In this document: one piece after another, positions 32,937 through 43,622 of the stretch
Numbering within the stretch: position 1 is the stretch's first letter
Layout of the letters: each line of letters opens with the position of its first letter
Assembly: GCA_009667805.1 (NCBI GenBank)
Contig: CM019066.1
Location: 333,132,077 to 333,196,076, forward strand
Reading direction: 5' to 3'
From: Leptobrachium leishanense
Taxonomy: Eukaryota > Chordata > Amphibia > Anura > Megophryidae
Length of the DNA stretch: 64,000 nucleotides
Position numbers and translations under genes: made by a program
Notes under the pieces: model-generated
Databases searched by the model: none
Seen by the model: the letters and a program-made list of their open reading frames with translations, nothing else
Told to the model about the DNA's origin: nothing

Positions 32937-33312
32937 GGCTAGGGTCCGACGAACGCATTTTTCACGTTTCACGTCTTTTTTCACGGAATACGCGATAGCG
33001 GTCATACGATGCGCATTTTCGTCCGTGATTTTGTACGGATCATGAATAAAACCCTTTTGCGTCTGGACGTTATGTTGGCCGGACGTGTGCAGCGTCTGAC
33101 GTCTCCCAATCACGCAAACACGCCGCTATGCGGCCGCAGCGCACTCTGTACGTCAGTAGTAGCGGTTTGACGTTCTTGAAAAAATGCGTTCGTTTGCCAC
33201 TTGCATACCGTTCGTCGTATGTTCCCCGGCATTGGACGTCATTTGCTGCTAGCACAGCCGTGATTTCGTGCGGCTAAACGCACGTTAAAACTGCTTTCGT
33301 CTGACCTTAGCC
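32937..33312 (-). mobile_element. Internally deleted Harbinger copy (MITE)
   Basis: Termini GGCTAGGGTCCGACG and CGTCTGACCTTAGCC with TAA (32934-32936) and TTA (33313-33315) outside. The first 120 bp match the right end of the Harbinger element at 18306-21417 (GCGGTCATACGATGCGCATTTTCG-type sequence). The rest matches its left end, inverted (GCGTCTGGACGTTAT, GCAGCGTCTGACG). Both genes are gone, so it is a deletion derivative that retains the presumed binding sites. Confidence 0.85.
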
Positions 33313-33315
33313 TTA

Positions 33316-33749
33316 ATCATGCTATGGATCAGACTTGAAAGACACAATGTTATGCGTCATGCAAAGTGTTATTTCATTTTGCAATTTGCACAAAATATGA
33401 TTATTAGTTGCAATAACAGTTCAAAACGTGAGCCGCGAGAATCCTTTGTGTTCTTCCCCCTGCCATTATCCATAGTATACTAATAAATATTTTACCTGTC
33501 CTGTAATTAGACTATTTACTAATCCATTGCTGACATCACATGTTATTCTCTGAAACCCTTATACAGTGGGAATCATCACTTCCCATCATGCATTACAAAC
33601 ATCTCAGCATCCCATGCTGGTATGTAATCGCCTAATGAACTTAACCTTAAAGGAATCCTGAGTGTACATACGGGTTTCAGGGTGAAATGTGTCCCTTACA
33701 ATGGCACAGTATTCCATTAATCTCAGGCCAGGAAATAAAATGTATTACA
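33316..33749. other. Unclassified sequence
   Basis: No gene, array or paired termini recognised. Confidence 0.4.
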
Positions 33750-33753
33750 TTAA

Positions 33754-34061
33754 CCCTTTCCTGCCGCAGAGCGTATCATGCAGTCCCTGTGGCGGGTGGG
33801 CCTTGAAGCCGCAGGGTGTACTAGTACGCCCATTGGACTTCAAAGGGCCGTGATCGCCCTGACCACCAGCTGGTGTGTGTGGCTTGTCATTTGCTGAAAC
33901 TGAAATTAAGCCACCCTCCTGCAATCAATGATGCGTGTCTGCGCCTCTTATAGGTGAACCAAAGAAGAGGCCTGCCTCAGTACCTGGCAGTGGGGCGTAC
34001 TAGTACAATCCGCCAGAGTTAATTCCCTCCCGCCGGGCACTACCTGCCCGACATGGAGGGG
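33754..34061. mobile_element. TTAA-flanked element, copy 1 (CCCTTTCCTGCCGCAGAGCG)
   Basis: TTAA stands at both edges (33750-33753 and 34062-34065). The ends CCCTTTCCTGCCG and CATGGAGGGG are weakly inverted. It shares CCCTGTGGCGGGTGGGCCTT (with one change), ACTAGTACGCCC and CCCGCCGGGCAC with 43370-43618. TTAA targets are used by piggyBac and Kolobok elements; which applies is not determined. Confidence 0.6.
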
Positions 34062-34138
34062 TTAAATGAACATCCATCAAAACTACATCTGTTGAAGTAC
34101 ATACAGGTCCCTGCTCTTATAACCTCTTTCATTTTTAT

Positions 34139-34385
34139 CGGGCTATTCACAAAGCGCCAGTGTTGCACATGCCAATAAAAACCGCCAGCATCGCATTGCC
34201 GACAAATGCCAGCATTTCACAAGGCTCATATCCATAGAGCAACAAGAGAAGCTGCACCGTGAAGCTTCTCCTGTCACTCTCTGAATATTACTTTTGTGAA
34301 ATGCCTGCATTTATTGGCGCTGCAGTACCGGTGAAAATCACCATTATTTATAACACCAGCAAAGGCCAGAGCTTAGTGAATAACC
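34139..34385. mobile_element. Short MITE with CTATTCACAAAG / CTTAGTGAATAACC ends
   Basis: GGGCTATTCACAAAGCGCCA is inverted at GAGCTTAGTGAATAACCTC. Two internal inverted pairs surround ATGCCAGCATTTCACAAG and CTTTTGTGAAATGCCTGCAT. Related by its termini to the element at 44467-47342. No target duplication could be fixed. Confidence 0.5.
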
Positions 34386-35593
34386 TCGATCTTTAAAAAC
34401 ATGGCTACCGTGCACTTTGTGTATCCCCTAGAGACAACAATAACGCACACCTTCATTTATGCACATATTGCCTCGATCTGAAACGGATTTGGTTTAACTA
34501 TACAGAGATATACTTTGTTGCGATTTTTAGCTTCTTGTCTCACAATGCAACAACTTTTTATTATTTAGTTATTTTACTATACACAAACTCGAGTATGATG
34601 TAAAGATTAATATTTGGAATACACAGCATTAGTGTAGTGGGTGCTTGAGATGTCCTGGATTGCCATGGCAACAATAATTTTAATTATGGAGAGCTGAAAT
34701 GATAACATGTATATCAGATGTGGCTGAGTTCTCCCTGTAGACCGAGCACTGATTAGACATTTGAGGGAAGCTTTGCATGTGGATTTCCCTCGCAGGCTGG
34801 ATTTTATTATCTGCTTTAGCAGGCAGCTGTTTTGCTCGTGCCATGAACCACCGCTAATATAATGAATAGAATTGGCTTAGAGGCCAGTGGACATCACTAT
34901 ACACAAAGATAAACATAATCTGTTGTATTTACCCTTTGATTGGAAGGGGGGGCTCCTAGTCTCTCCGGTAAGGCTGAGGTTAATATAACAAATCAGGATC
35001 AATCTGTTACTCTCTTAATGAGGAGTTACTGTAATTTTGTATTAGAACAAAAATATGAAAATATTCTCGTATGCGTAATGACCGTAAATACATAAATGCG
35101 ATAAATGTGCTTAAATCGGAATGACAGAAACATATATAAAAATATGAGCTTCTTAAGCAAAGGAGAACCTTCCGTCCACTGTACTTTCCGTGGTGTCACC
35201 CCTCTGAATTGGTGAGTAAGGGTTTCATTCATTTATTTTGTTTGGTGTGTTAAAGGGACACTTCCACTTACATAAGCTATATCGAGATTACGTGTGCACT
35301 ACAAATAAAAACATATTAGAAAACACATGCTGCTGCTTTTTTTTCTTTGTCTGAAGTAAGTGCATGTAAAAAGGAAAAATAAAGTTAGGTATTTTATCTC
35401 CAGGTACCAGTTTTGGGATTTTTCCCACAATGCAAAATTTACCAAAAGCTTTGCTTTGTGGCTCTTGTTTATTTAATCTACATTATTTAACACTTTATAA
35501 GAATGTAAATGCGCAGCGCTAATGTATTAAAAGAACAGGGACTAGGGAAATGTCGCTAAAACACTTAAAATATGTATTCTTTTACCACCCGGC
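34386..35593. other. Unclassified sequence; possible single-copy island near 34640-34900
   Basis: No gene found. The stretch 34640-34900 lacks repeat features seen elsewhere in the window and could be conserved non-coding sequence; that cannot be judged without comparison. Confidence 0.3.
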
Positions 35594-36765
35594 TGTCACG
35601 ATTCGCGCCGCAGACGCGGTAAAAAAGGCAAATGAAGTGCAGTTCCAGTCCTGATTTTGCCTTTACCTGGACTGGTGTCTAACTACACTGGGATCTGTTC
35701 CTGATTTTCCTTCACCTCTCCAGCCTCAGGTGTGGGCTGGGCCTGCATTGCCAATTTAATCCAGCCTCACCTCTGAATCAGGGCTTCTGCATCGTCTTTT
35801 CTAACTATAGAACGACTCATTGCAAGCCTGACCTGTGTGCTATGCACTGACCTGCCTGATGCTCAGCTGGCACTCTGAGAACCCCTCCATCTGGTATCCT
35901 GAGAACCCCTTCATCTGGTATCCTGAGAACCCCTCCATCTGGTATCCTGAGAACCCCTCCATCTGGTATCCTGAGAACCCCTCCATCTGGTATCCTGAGA
36001 ACCCCTCCATCTGGTATCCTGAGAACCCCTCCATCTGGTATCCTGAGAACCCCTCCATCTGGTATCCTGAGAACCCCTCCATCTGGTATCCTGAGAACCC
36101 CTCCATCTGGTATCCTGAGGACTCCCTTATCTCTGCTACCCTCCTTCCTGGACATTCCTTGCATTCCCCATTTTCTGGATCCCTTTGCAACTCCCATCAT
36201 CCCATCTATTGATTAACCCGTGAATGACATTGGATTCTGGACTCTGACTACTTCTATGCCAGCCGCCTGCCACCGACCAATGCCTGATTTAACCACTCTC
36301 CAGTCTTGACCTTTCTGATACCGCGCCTGATCTTCTGTTGTCTTCTTGCCTTCTGTGTCTTTTGATCCTCCACCCTCTGTACCAGTTAGTGTGTTCTTTT
36401 GTATCTGTTTTCCATTTTTTGTTCAGTCAAGCTCTGATTTGTGTTTTATTCTTTATTCAGTGTTCAGTTCCTGTTCACCTGTGTTTATTCTTTATTCAGC
36501 ATCCAGTATCTTCTGTTAGCCCTATTGTGCTATTCAGTGTCCTGTCCTGTATACCCCTTCTGCTAAGTATATCTTGTCCTCTGTATATTTTATCCTGCCC
36601 ATCCAGCTCCTATCTATCGTTATTAGTTATTCAGATTCCCCTTCCTGGTTTAAGTTTGTTTATTCAATAAACCTATGTTCTTGATTACAACCCCCCTTTT
36701 CTGCCTCTTCATCTGAGTAACCGCATATTGGGCTCGAATCCTTAACCCTGCAGTGAGCCGTGACA
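35594..36765 (+). mobile_element. Solo LTR (Ty3/Gypsy-type) with internal 24-bp array
   Basis: The block starts TGTCACGATTCGCG and ends GCAGTGAGCCGTGACA, giving inverted TGTCACG/CGTGACA ends. Flanks CCGGC (35589-35593) and CCGAC (36766-36770) match at 4 of 5, an aged 5-bp target duplication. A polyadenylation signal AATAAA lies at about 36666. There is no gag or pol on either side, so it is a solo LTR left by recombination. No reading frame is considered genic. Confidence 0.7.
35869..36120. repeat. 24-bp tandem repeat inside the LTR, about 10 units
   Basis: Unit CCTGAGAACCCCTCCATCTG plus GTAT, nearly invariant (one unit has TTCATC). The 24-bp period leaves frames open on both strands. The units are directly adjoining, without spacers. 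Confidence 0.92.
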
Positions 36766-36810
36766 CCGACAACCCAGTACAGTACATGCAAAGATAGTGC
36801 AGCACACACA

Positions 36811-37420
36811 GGGCCCTATTACACTCTGCACGCTAAAGGTAGCTCTCACCTGTGTGAGCACTACCATTAACTGCGATGTTCAGGGCATATTACAATCCAA
36901 ACACAAACGGGTTAAGTAACGCGTTTGCGTTTGGTACGTTGCACTTCTCAGCGCGAGGTCACTGCACTTTGCGCTCTCTATACTTAACATGGGGAGCACA
37001 AAGTGTTAATCAGCGCTGGTATTACAATGTCCCAGCGCTGATTAATGCCTGGCTCTGGTCAACGAAAAGTTAACCAGAGCCAGGACCTGGTATTAACTGA
37101 TTCCGCTGGTGCAGAATCTGTTAACACCAGCTTAAAGTAAAAAAAAAAAAAATCAGATCCTTACCCTGTGTCCGACGGCGAGGACCGCGGCTCCGGTCGC
37201 CTCCTCTGGCCAGCGAGAGCAGGGAAAGACAGGGGGAACAAGACAGTGCTCAGCGTTGCCGCGAGCATCCTGATTTTTAACCGGCGGTACAATGCAGGCA
37301 GCATTTTTTTGCGCCTGCATTGTAATCTGGCGTTAAAAAGCGGGCGCAAAGGGGAAAACTGCAGGCGCAGTTTTTCCTCCCTTGCGCCCGCGTTTTAACG
37401 CCCAGATTGTAATAGGGCCC
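36811..37420. mobile_element. GGGCCC-type Harbinger-like element, copy 3
   Basis: Termini GGGCCCTATTACA and TGTAATAGGGCCC (with AT at the boundary) are flanked by ACA on each side (36808-36810 and 37421-37423). Internal hairpins include CAGCGCTGATTAA and GTTAACCAGAGCCAG pairs. It is GC-rich and has no recognisable gene. Confidence 0.75.
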
Positions 37421-37529
37421 ACAGTGTTGATCTAAAAATACAGTTAATACAATAATTACCGTATGGCACGAGGTAAACAACTCTGGTACAGTATCCTCAA
37501 AAATAAAGAAGAAATACACAGAAATGCAA

Positions 37530-38046
37530 TACAGTGTCTCTATCTGCTCGCACTCACATCTTAAAGAGCCAGGATCAGCTCTATGTTGATCTCCTCTGGG
37601 TTATTATCCAGCAACCCAACAGCCCGTGGATCTCCAGGATCTTTGTAGGTCCTAAATGTAGAAAACAAATGGCATGGCGCAGAGTGAAATAATAAGAGTT
37701 CCCCAGATGGAACTCCATCCTAAAGATGGAAACGACCAGAAGGTCTGTGATGCCAACTGAGGAAGCCACAGGTATATTTAGCCTAAGGGTGAAACGCATT
37801 TTGGCTTGTTTTATGCATTTTATTTTGGTATTTTATTGTGTCTTCATAAATAAGATTTTATAAAATGTTATTTGTTACCATCCTGGATTGTTCTGTGGTT
37901 TTTGTGGAAGTTGTACCCAGATCAAACAACCTCCGGGCGAGTCATCCCAGGACCTGGGAAAGGTCCTATACCATGTGAGTACCTCCATGCTTTGGACTGG
38001 GGAACTCTTATTATTTTGCTCAGCGCCAAGCCATTTGTTTTCTACA
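37530..38046 (+). mobile_element. Inverted-repeat element with a decayed hammerhead-like motif
   Basis: CTAAATGTAGAAAACAAATG (37650) and CATTTGTTTTCTACATTTAG (38032) are inverted, and the match extends over about 55 bp to AAGAGTTCCCCAG. Between them, at 37757-37800, CTGAGGA then GAAACGCATT resemble the two conserved hammerhead boxes, with a weak stem between and an ACGCAU stem III in which one CpG has decayed. The arrangement parallels the ribozyme element at 21912-22552. Confidence 0.45.
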
Positions 38047-38382
38047 TTTAGTACTAGGGATGAGCTGTTCGGTTCGATCTGTTCGGATTTCGCATCGAAT
38101 ATCGGCCGTTCACCGAACTCCGAACATTTCCGTGTGTTCGGTTACGAGTTTTCCCACAATGGACCACAATGCACTTTTCCACTGGCCTGAAGCTTGTAAT
38201 TGGCTACAGCCTTGCACCTGACCACAGGTCAGGTGCAAGACCGGTGCAAGACTATGCCAATCACGGCTTCGAGTCCTGATTGGGCAAATTTTGCCCAATC
38301 ATGGGCTCACAGAGCTAAGTCCCGCAGCACACTATATAAGGCTTCACACGTGTTCTTTGAGAGGAGATTGTTCTGTTAGTGT

Positions 38383-38960
38383 GTCTTCTCAGTGCCAGCA
38401 GCTATTGGGGGTCTCACTTCTACAAGATATCTGGGAATTGTTGTAATCTGTGTGTTCCTCACTGCCAGCAGCTATTGGGGGGGGGAGTCTCACTTCTACA
38501 AGATATCTGGGAATTGTTGTAATCTGTGTGTTCTCACTGCCAGCAGCTATTGGGGGGGGGGTCTCACATGTAGCAGATATATGGGAATTGTAATCTGTGT
38601 CTTGTCACTGCCACCCATCAGGGGGTCTCACTGATTTATAGGAGGTTCCTGGGAATTGTAATTTGTGTCTTGTCACTTCCACCCATCAGGGAGTCTCACT
38701 GATTTATAGGAGGTTCCTGGGAATTGTAATTTGTGTCTTGTCACTACCACCCATCAGGGGGTCTCACTGATTTATAGGTGGTTTCTGGGAATTTTAATCT
38801 GTGTCTTGTCACTGGCTGCAAGCTATCAGGGTGTCTCACGGAGTTATACCAGAGTTCTGGAAATCTTTAATCTAGATAACACAGTTGAATCAGAGTTCTG
38901 CATATCTCCAATTTTTATAACAGAGTTGAATCAGAGTTCTGTATATCTCTAATCTATATA
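38383..38960. repeat. Degenerate tandem repeat, unit about 80-100 bp, upstream of the hAT gene
   Basis: Units contain TCACTGCCAGCAGCTATTGG, a run of G, GTCTCACTTCTACAAGATAT and CTGGGAATTGTAATCTGTGT. Six or seven copies decline in similarity towards the gene. Position directly before the transposase start suggests a promoter or leader array; that role is inferred. Confidence 0.7.
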
Positions 38961-38971
38961 TATCACTCACC

Positions 38972-41076
38972 ATGTCAGAAAGACCAAAAAGGACAGGCAG
39001 ACGCTCCCAGACACAGATGGGAGGCTGTGCCTCTGGTCGTCGTGGATGTGGTGCATCCTCTGCAGGGGCACGCTTGTTCTTTCTAACTGGTGCTGGCCGT
39101 CTTAAGCAGCAGCAACATACAGAGGATTTGCAGGATTGGCTAACCAGGCCATCCTCCGAGTCCTCTGGCTTGTAGTGCTTTACAGTCCACCTCAGCTGCC
39201 AAAACATCTAATTCAGCCTCCCTGTCCACAGCTACTCCTACCGTAGCCTCACTATCACACACGGAGGAGTCAGCTGAATTGTTTGACTACAATGACAGTG
39301 ACATGCTGCTTGAGGATGCGCAGCGACTACAGTGCTCTGATTCAAACTCAGAGGTTGAGGAAGGGAGTATAATCAACCTAGAGGAAGGGGGTGCAGTGAC
39401 ACACAAATAACTGGCACTCATGTTGCCCCAGCAGCTGCAGCATACTGCCAAGTTGGATCCAGTGACGAGGAGATAGGGGGTGATGACAATGATGATGAGG
39501 TCACTGACTCCACCTGGGTGCCTGATCGAACAGAGGAGTCAAGGGAGGAGGAGGAGGCACAACAAAAACGAGGCAGAACATCCTCTATGACCATCCGTAG
39601 CCAGTCCAAGGCATCAGAAGTCATAGCTGCTCAGGTGCAGAGCGCTGTTGTCTCAAAGCACATGTACAGGAAGTCTGCTGTCTGGGAGTTCTTTAAGAAA
39701 TGTGCAGCAGACTGCACCGTTGCTATTTGTAATCTATGTCAGATGAGGATCAAGCATGGGAAAGACATCCCACGCTTGGGTACCACGTGCCTGAGGCGAC
39801 ATATGACCACCTGCCACGCATCCCATTGGCACAACACTTTGCGTAGGTCCTCCTCCATACCTGTCTCTACCTCCACTATATGTCCTGCCATGTCATTGCC
39901 TACAACCTCCACTGACCGTGAGGATGCTACAGTAATGGATGTACCAGGTCCTTCCTCAGAATGTGACAGCATCCCATCAGCTGAAGATTTACGCAGTCAG
40001 ATTACGTTGCCCCAGCTGCTGCAGCGTAAGAAAAAATATAGTCCCAACCATCCCCAAGCACAGCATCTAAATGCCAGCTTAGCAAAATTACTCGCATTAC
40101 AGCTGCTGCCTTTCCAGCTGGTGGACTCTGCTTCCTTCCGTCAATTTGCTGAATGTGCTGTACCACAGTGGCAGATTCCAAAACGCCATTTCTTTTCACG
40201 GAAGGCCATTCCGGCACTATACCAGCATGTGGAACACAATGTTATGGAGTCATTGGGAAAGGCAATCAGCAGCAAGGTGCACATGACTTTAGACATGTGG
40301 TCCAGCAAGCATGGACAGGGCCGTTACATTTCCTTCACGGCACACTGGGTAACTCTGCTTGCAGCTGGAAGGGATCCAGGATGGGGCTCTGTGCTGGAGC
40401 TTGTTCATCCACCACGCCTCCAGAAAGCTGCTTGTATGAGGACTGTATGCTCCACCACCTCTTTCTCCTCCTCCTCCTCCTTCTCTGTCTCTGGCAAAGT
40501 GGCAGTTAAACCGACGCCTGACAGGGTCTACGCAATGGCTCAAGCAAAAAGGTGCCATACTGTGCTTGAGCTGGTTTGTTTAGGGGATAGGAGCCACACC
40601 GGGCCAGAAATTCTGTCAGCTCTGAAGGGGCAGGTGCAGAGAGATGGTAAACACAATGCCAGCTTCAGCTGGGAATGGTCGTCTGTGATAATGGCAGCAA
40701 TCTTCTCTCCGCCCTACGCCAGGGTAAGTTGACGCATGTACCATGCCTAGCACACGTCCTAAATCTGGTGGTACAGCATTTCCTAACCAGGTCCCCAGGG
40801 CTGGCAGAGCTTCTCAGCCAGGTCAGAAACGTCTGCAGCCACTTCAGACGGTCATTCCCAGCAAGTGTTCGCCTGGCAGAAATTCAAAGAGAATTCCACC
40901 TTCCCACAAACCGTCTGATCTGTGACATGCCCACCAGGTGTAACTCGATATTAGCAATGCTGCAGCATCTGCACAAGCAGCAGAGGGCCATCAATGAGTA
41001 CCTGTGTGAGTATGGCACAAGGACAGGTTCAGGTCAACTTGTTCCCCCCCCCCCAGTGGCTGATGATCAAGGATAG
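38972..41076 (+). pseudogene. hAT transposase with BED zinc finger, frameshifted and truncated
   Basis: Fragments: MSERPKRTGRR (38972-39175); an acidic serine-rich part in another frame (39183-39410, ELFDYNDSDMLLEDAQRL); the main part 39518-40732; then 40675-41076. The BED finger spans SAVWEFFKKCAADCTVAICN, LCQMRIKHGKD, GTTCLRRHMTTCH. The RNase-H-like core gives HMTLDMWSSKHGQGRYISFT (first catalytic D region), and after a shift near 40673, VVCDNGSNLLSAL and HVPCLAHVLNLVVQHFL. The C-terminal insertion and hAT dimerisation region are absent. Stops and shifts show it is dead. It resembles ZBED-type hAT proteins. Confidence 0.85.
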
Positions 41077-42705
41077 AAACATAGAAAAATGTCGGCAGAT
41101 AAGAACCTTTCGGCCCATCTAGTCTGCCCAATTACATGGATACTTTACCTGTATTTATCTTTTGTTTAGGATAGCCTTATGCCTATCCCATGCTTGCTTA
41201 AATTCAATTACTGTTTTGGCCTCTACCACTTCAACTGGAAGGCTGTTCCATGTATCCACCACCCTCTCAGTAAAATAATGCTTCCTGATGTTACTTTTAA
41301 ACCTTTCCCCTCTAATCTAAGACTATGTCCTCTTGTTTTGCTACTTTGTTTCCATTTAAATATACTCCCTTCCTCTACCTTGTGGATTCCCTTTACGCAT
41401 TTAAATGTTTCTATCATATCACCTCTGTCTCGTCTTTTTTCCAAGCTGTACATGTTAAGATCATTAAGCCTTTCCTGGTAACTTTTCTCCTTCAAGCCGT
41501 ACACTATTTTAGTAGCCCTTCTCTGAACTTGCTCTAAGATGTCTATATCCTTCTGGAGATACGGTCTCCAGTACTGCACACAGTACTCCAAGTGAGGTCT
41601 CACCAGTGCTCTGTACAGTGGCATGAGCACTTCCCTTTCCTACTGCTAATACCTCTCCCTACACAACCAAGCATTCTGCCAGCATTTCCTGCTGCTCTAT
41701 TACATTGACTACTTACCCTTAGATCCTCTGAAATAATGACCCCTAAATCCCTTTCCTCAGATGTTGAGGTTAGGACTGTATCAAATATTCTATATTCAGC
41801 CCTTGTGTTTTTATGTCCCAGTTGCATTATCTTGCACTTATCCACATTAAAACTCAATTGCCACAGCTCTGACCATTTTTTTAGTTTACCTAAATCATTT
41901 GTCATTTGTCTGATCCCTCTAGGAACGTCAACCCTGTTGCAAATCTTTGTGTCATCAGCAAAAAGACATACTTTTCCATTAATACCTTCTGCAATATCAC
42001 TAATAAAAATATTAAAGAGAATGGGTCCAAGTACTGACCCCTGAGGTACCCCACTGGTAACAAGACCTTGCGCCGATTAAACTCCATTTACCACAACCCT
42101 CTGTTGCCTGTCACTCAGCCACTGCCTAATCCATTCAACAATATTGGAATCCAAGCTCAAAGATTGCAATTTATTGATAAGCCTTCTATGCGGAAGAGTA
42201 TCAAAAGCCTTACTGAAATCTAAATAAGCAATGTCTACTGCACCACCTTGTCTATTATTTTTGTTACCCAATCAAAAAAATCAATAAGATTAGTTTGGCA
42301 TGATCTCCCTGAGGTAAACCCATGTTGTTTCTGATCCTGTAATCTATGTGTTTTTAGATGTTCAACAATCCTTTCCTTTAACATGGTTTCCATTAATTTC
42401 CCCACTACTGACGTAAGACTAACTGGCCTATAGTTCCCCGATTCCTCCCTACTACCCTTCTTGTAAATGGGCACAACATTTGCTAATTTTCAGTCTTCTG
42501 GGACGACTCCCGTTAGCAAGGATTGGTTAAATAAATCTGTTAACGGTTTTGCTATTACATCACTGAGCTCTTTTAATAACTTAGGGTGGATCCCATCAGG
42601 CCCCATCGACTTATTTGTCTTTACTTTAGACAGCTGCTGTAGAACCTCCTCCTCTGTAAACTGATATGTAAATGTCTCGTTAGTGTTTCCTCCTAACTGA
42701 ACGTA
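41077..42705 (-). mobile_element. CR1-type LINE, 5'-truncated
   Basis: Lies antisense to the hAT gene it follows. The 3' end (41077 side) reads TTCTATGTTTCTATC on the minus strand, typical of CR1-group tails. The word TCAAG occurs at both junctions (41065-41070 region and 42706), possibly a short target duplication. Encoded reverse transcriptase is broken by several frame changes. Confidence 0.8.
41223..42664 (-). pseudogene. CR1 reverse transcriptase, disabled
   Basis: Read 5' to 3' on the minus strand: NYRPVSLTSVVGKLMETMLK (42470-42240), then HGFTSGRSCQTNLIDFFDWV, then AYLDFSKAFDTLPHRRLINK (42270-42077). After this come the DKCKIMQLGHKN region (41905-41600), where FNVDKCKIM is the thumb-side motif, and LMPLYRALVRPHLEYCVQYW with RRATKIVYGL (41630-41223). 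The catalytic F-A-D-D block is degraded (VFLLMTQRFATGL keeps only a trace). At least four frames are needed to read it, so it is a relic. Confidence 0.85.
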
Positions 42706-43340
42706 GTCAAGAGGAAAAGCCAGGAGTCAGAAAACCAGAGAGAGTGTGTAATCCAGATTCAAGGGTTCTAGAGACATAAGGGTTGTCACACAAGCCAAAT
42801 GTCGGTACACGGGAAATCAGCATAAAACAATAAACAGAAAACCAAAACACAACATGGAAAAACCACAAACTGAATAACACAGGAATGACCAGAAAATAAA
42901 CTCGGAACACAATGACAGAAGTAACAGACAGACAGGGAAACAGGACTAAAAGTATATTAAACAAATATTATACAAACAAAGCAGGAACAAACAGCAGGCA
43001 GCTCTCTAAAAACAAACACTGATGAATCAGGAAGTGAAAATCATAGAGCAATGCAGTATGGGAGCATTATCTTAAATAGGAAGTGAATCCAGACAAGGAT
43101 AGACAGGTGAGCTGAGAGCACAGAACAATTAACCCCTGAGCTGCAACCCAGGAATGGCAACAGAATAACAAGGCCTGAACAGGATATTACATATACAGGG
43201 GACAGGGCTGGAAACATGGAACATAACACATTGGAATAGGGCCCCATATGCATGTTGAGACTCACCTGAACTATAAGGACACGAAGAGATCAGGGTTGCC
43301 CTGTGAAGTGTAGCCACATATACTTAGGCAAGAGTCATTA
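42706..43340 (-). mobile_element. Probable LTR-like fragment
   Basis: On the minus strand a TATA-like CCTATTTAAGATAATGCTCC is followed by T-rich sequence with CTGCCTGCTGTTTGTTCCTG. This layout resembles the two solo LTRs in the window. Neither terminus nor a target duplication was found, so this is a weak call. Confidence 0.3.
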
Positions 43341-43365
43341 AGAATAAGGCATTCCACCTGACCAT

Positions 43366-43622
43366 TTAACCCTGTCACGCCGCAGGGGGTACCATGCCGT
43401 CCCTGTGGCAGGTGGGCCTTGAAGACGTGGGGTTATTAGTACGCCCAGTTAACTTTCATGGGCTGCCTTGGCCCCACCCAGCAGTCAGCCTGAATTCAGG
43501 CCATCCCCCTGCAGCCAACGATGCGTGTTAACGGCTAGGCAGGAAAGAGGAGGCGCCCGCCGAAGACGCTGGCATTAAACCTCTCCCGCCGGGCACAGCC
43601 CATCCGGCATTAAGGGGATAAA
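43366..43622. mobile_element. TTAA-flanked element, copy 2
   Basis: TTAA at 43366-43369; the right edge reads ATAA, apparently a mutated TTAA. Shares CCGTCCCTGTGGCAGGTGGG and CCCGCCGGGCAC with 33754-34061. Confidence 0.6.

Larger units (their letters stand above)
38055..41076 (+). mobile_element. hAT transposon, 5' part, broken and cut by a CR1 LINE
   Basis: Begins with the hAT-type end TAGGGATGAGC and contains a promoter-side tandem repeat (38383-38960) and a fragmented transposase gene (38972-41076). The 3' end of the gene and the right terminus are missing where CR1 sequence begins at 41077. An 8-bp duplication cannot be assessed. Confidence 0.7.

Noticed and set aside
35817..36212. CRISPR-like array or repeat protein in the 24-bp array
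   Set aside because: Units adjoin without spacers and lie within an LTR of a vertebrate genome; frames are open on both strands because 24 is a multiple of three.
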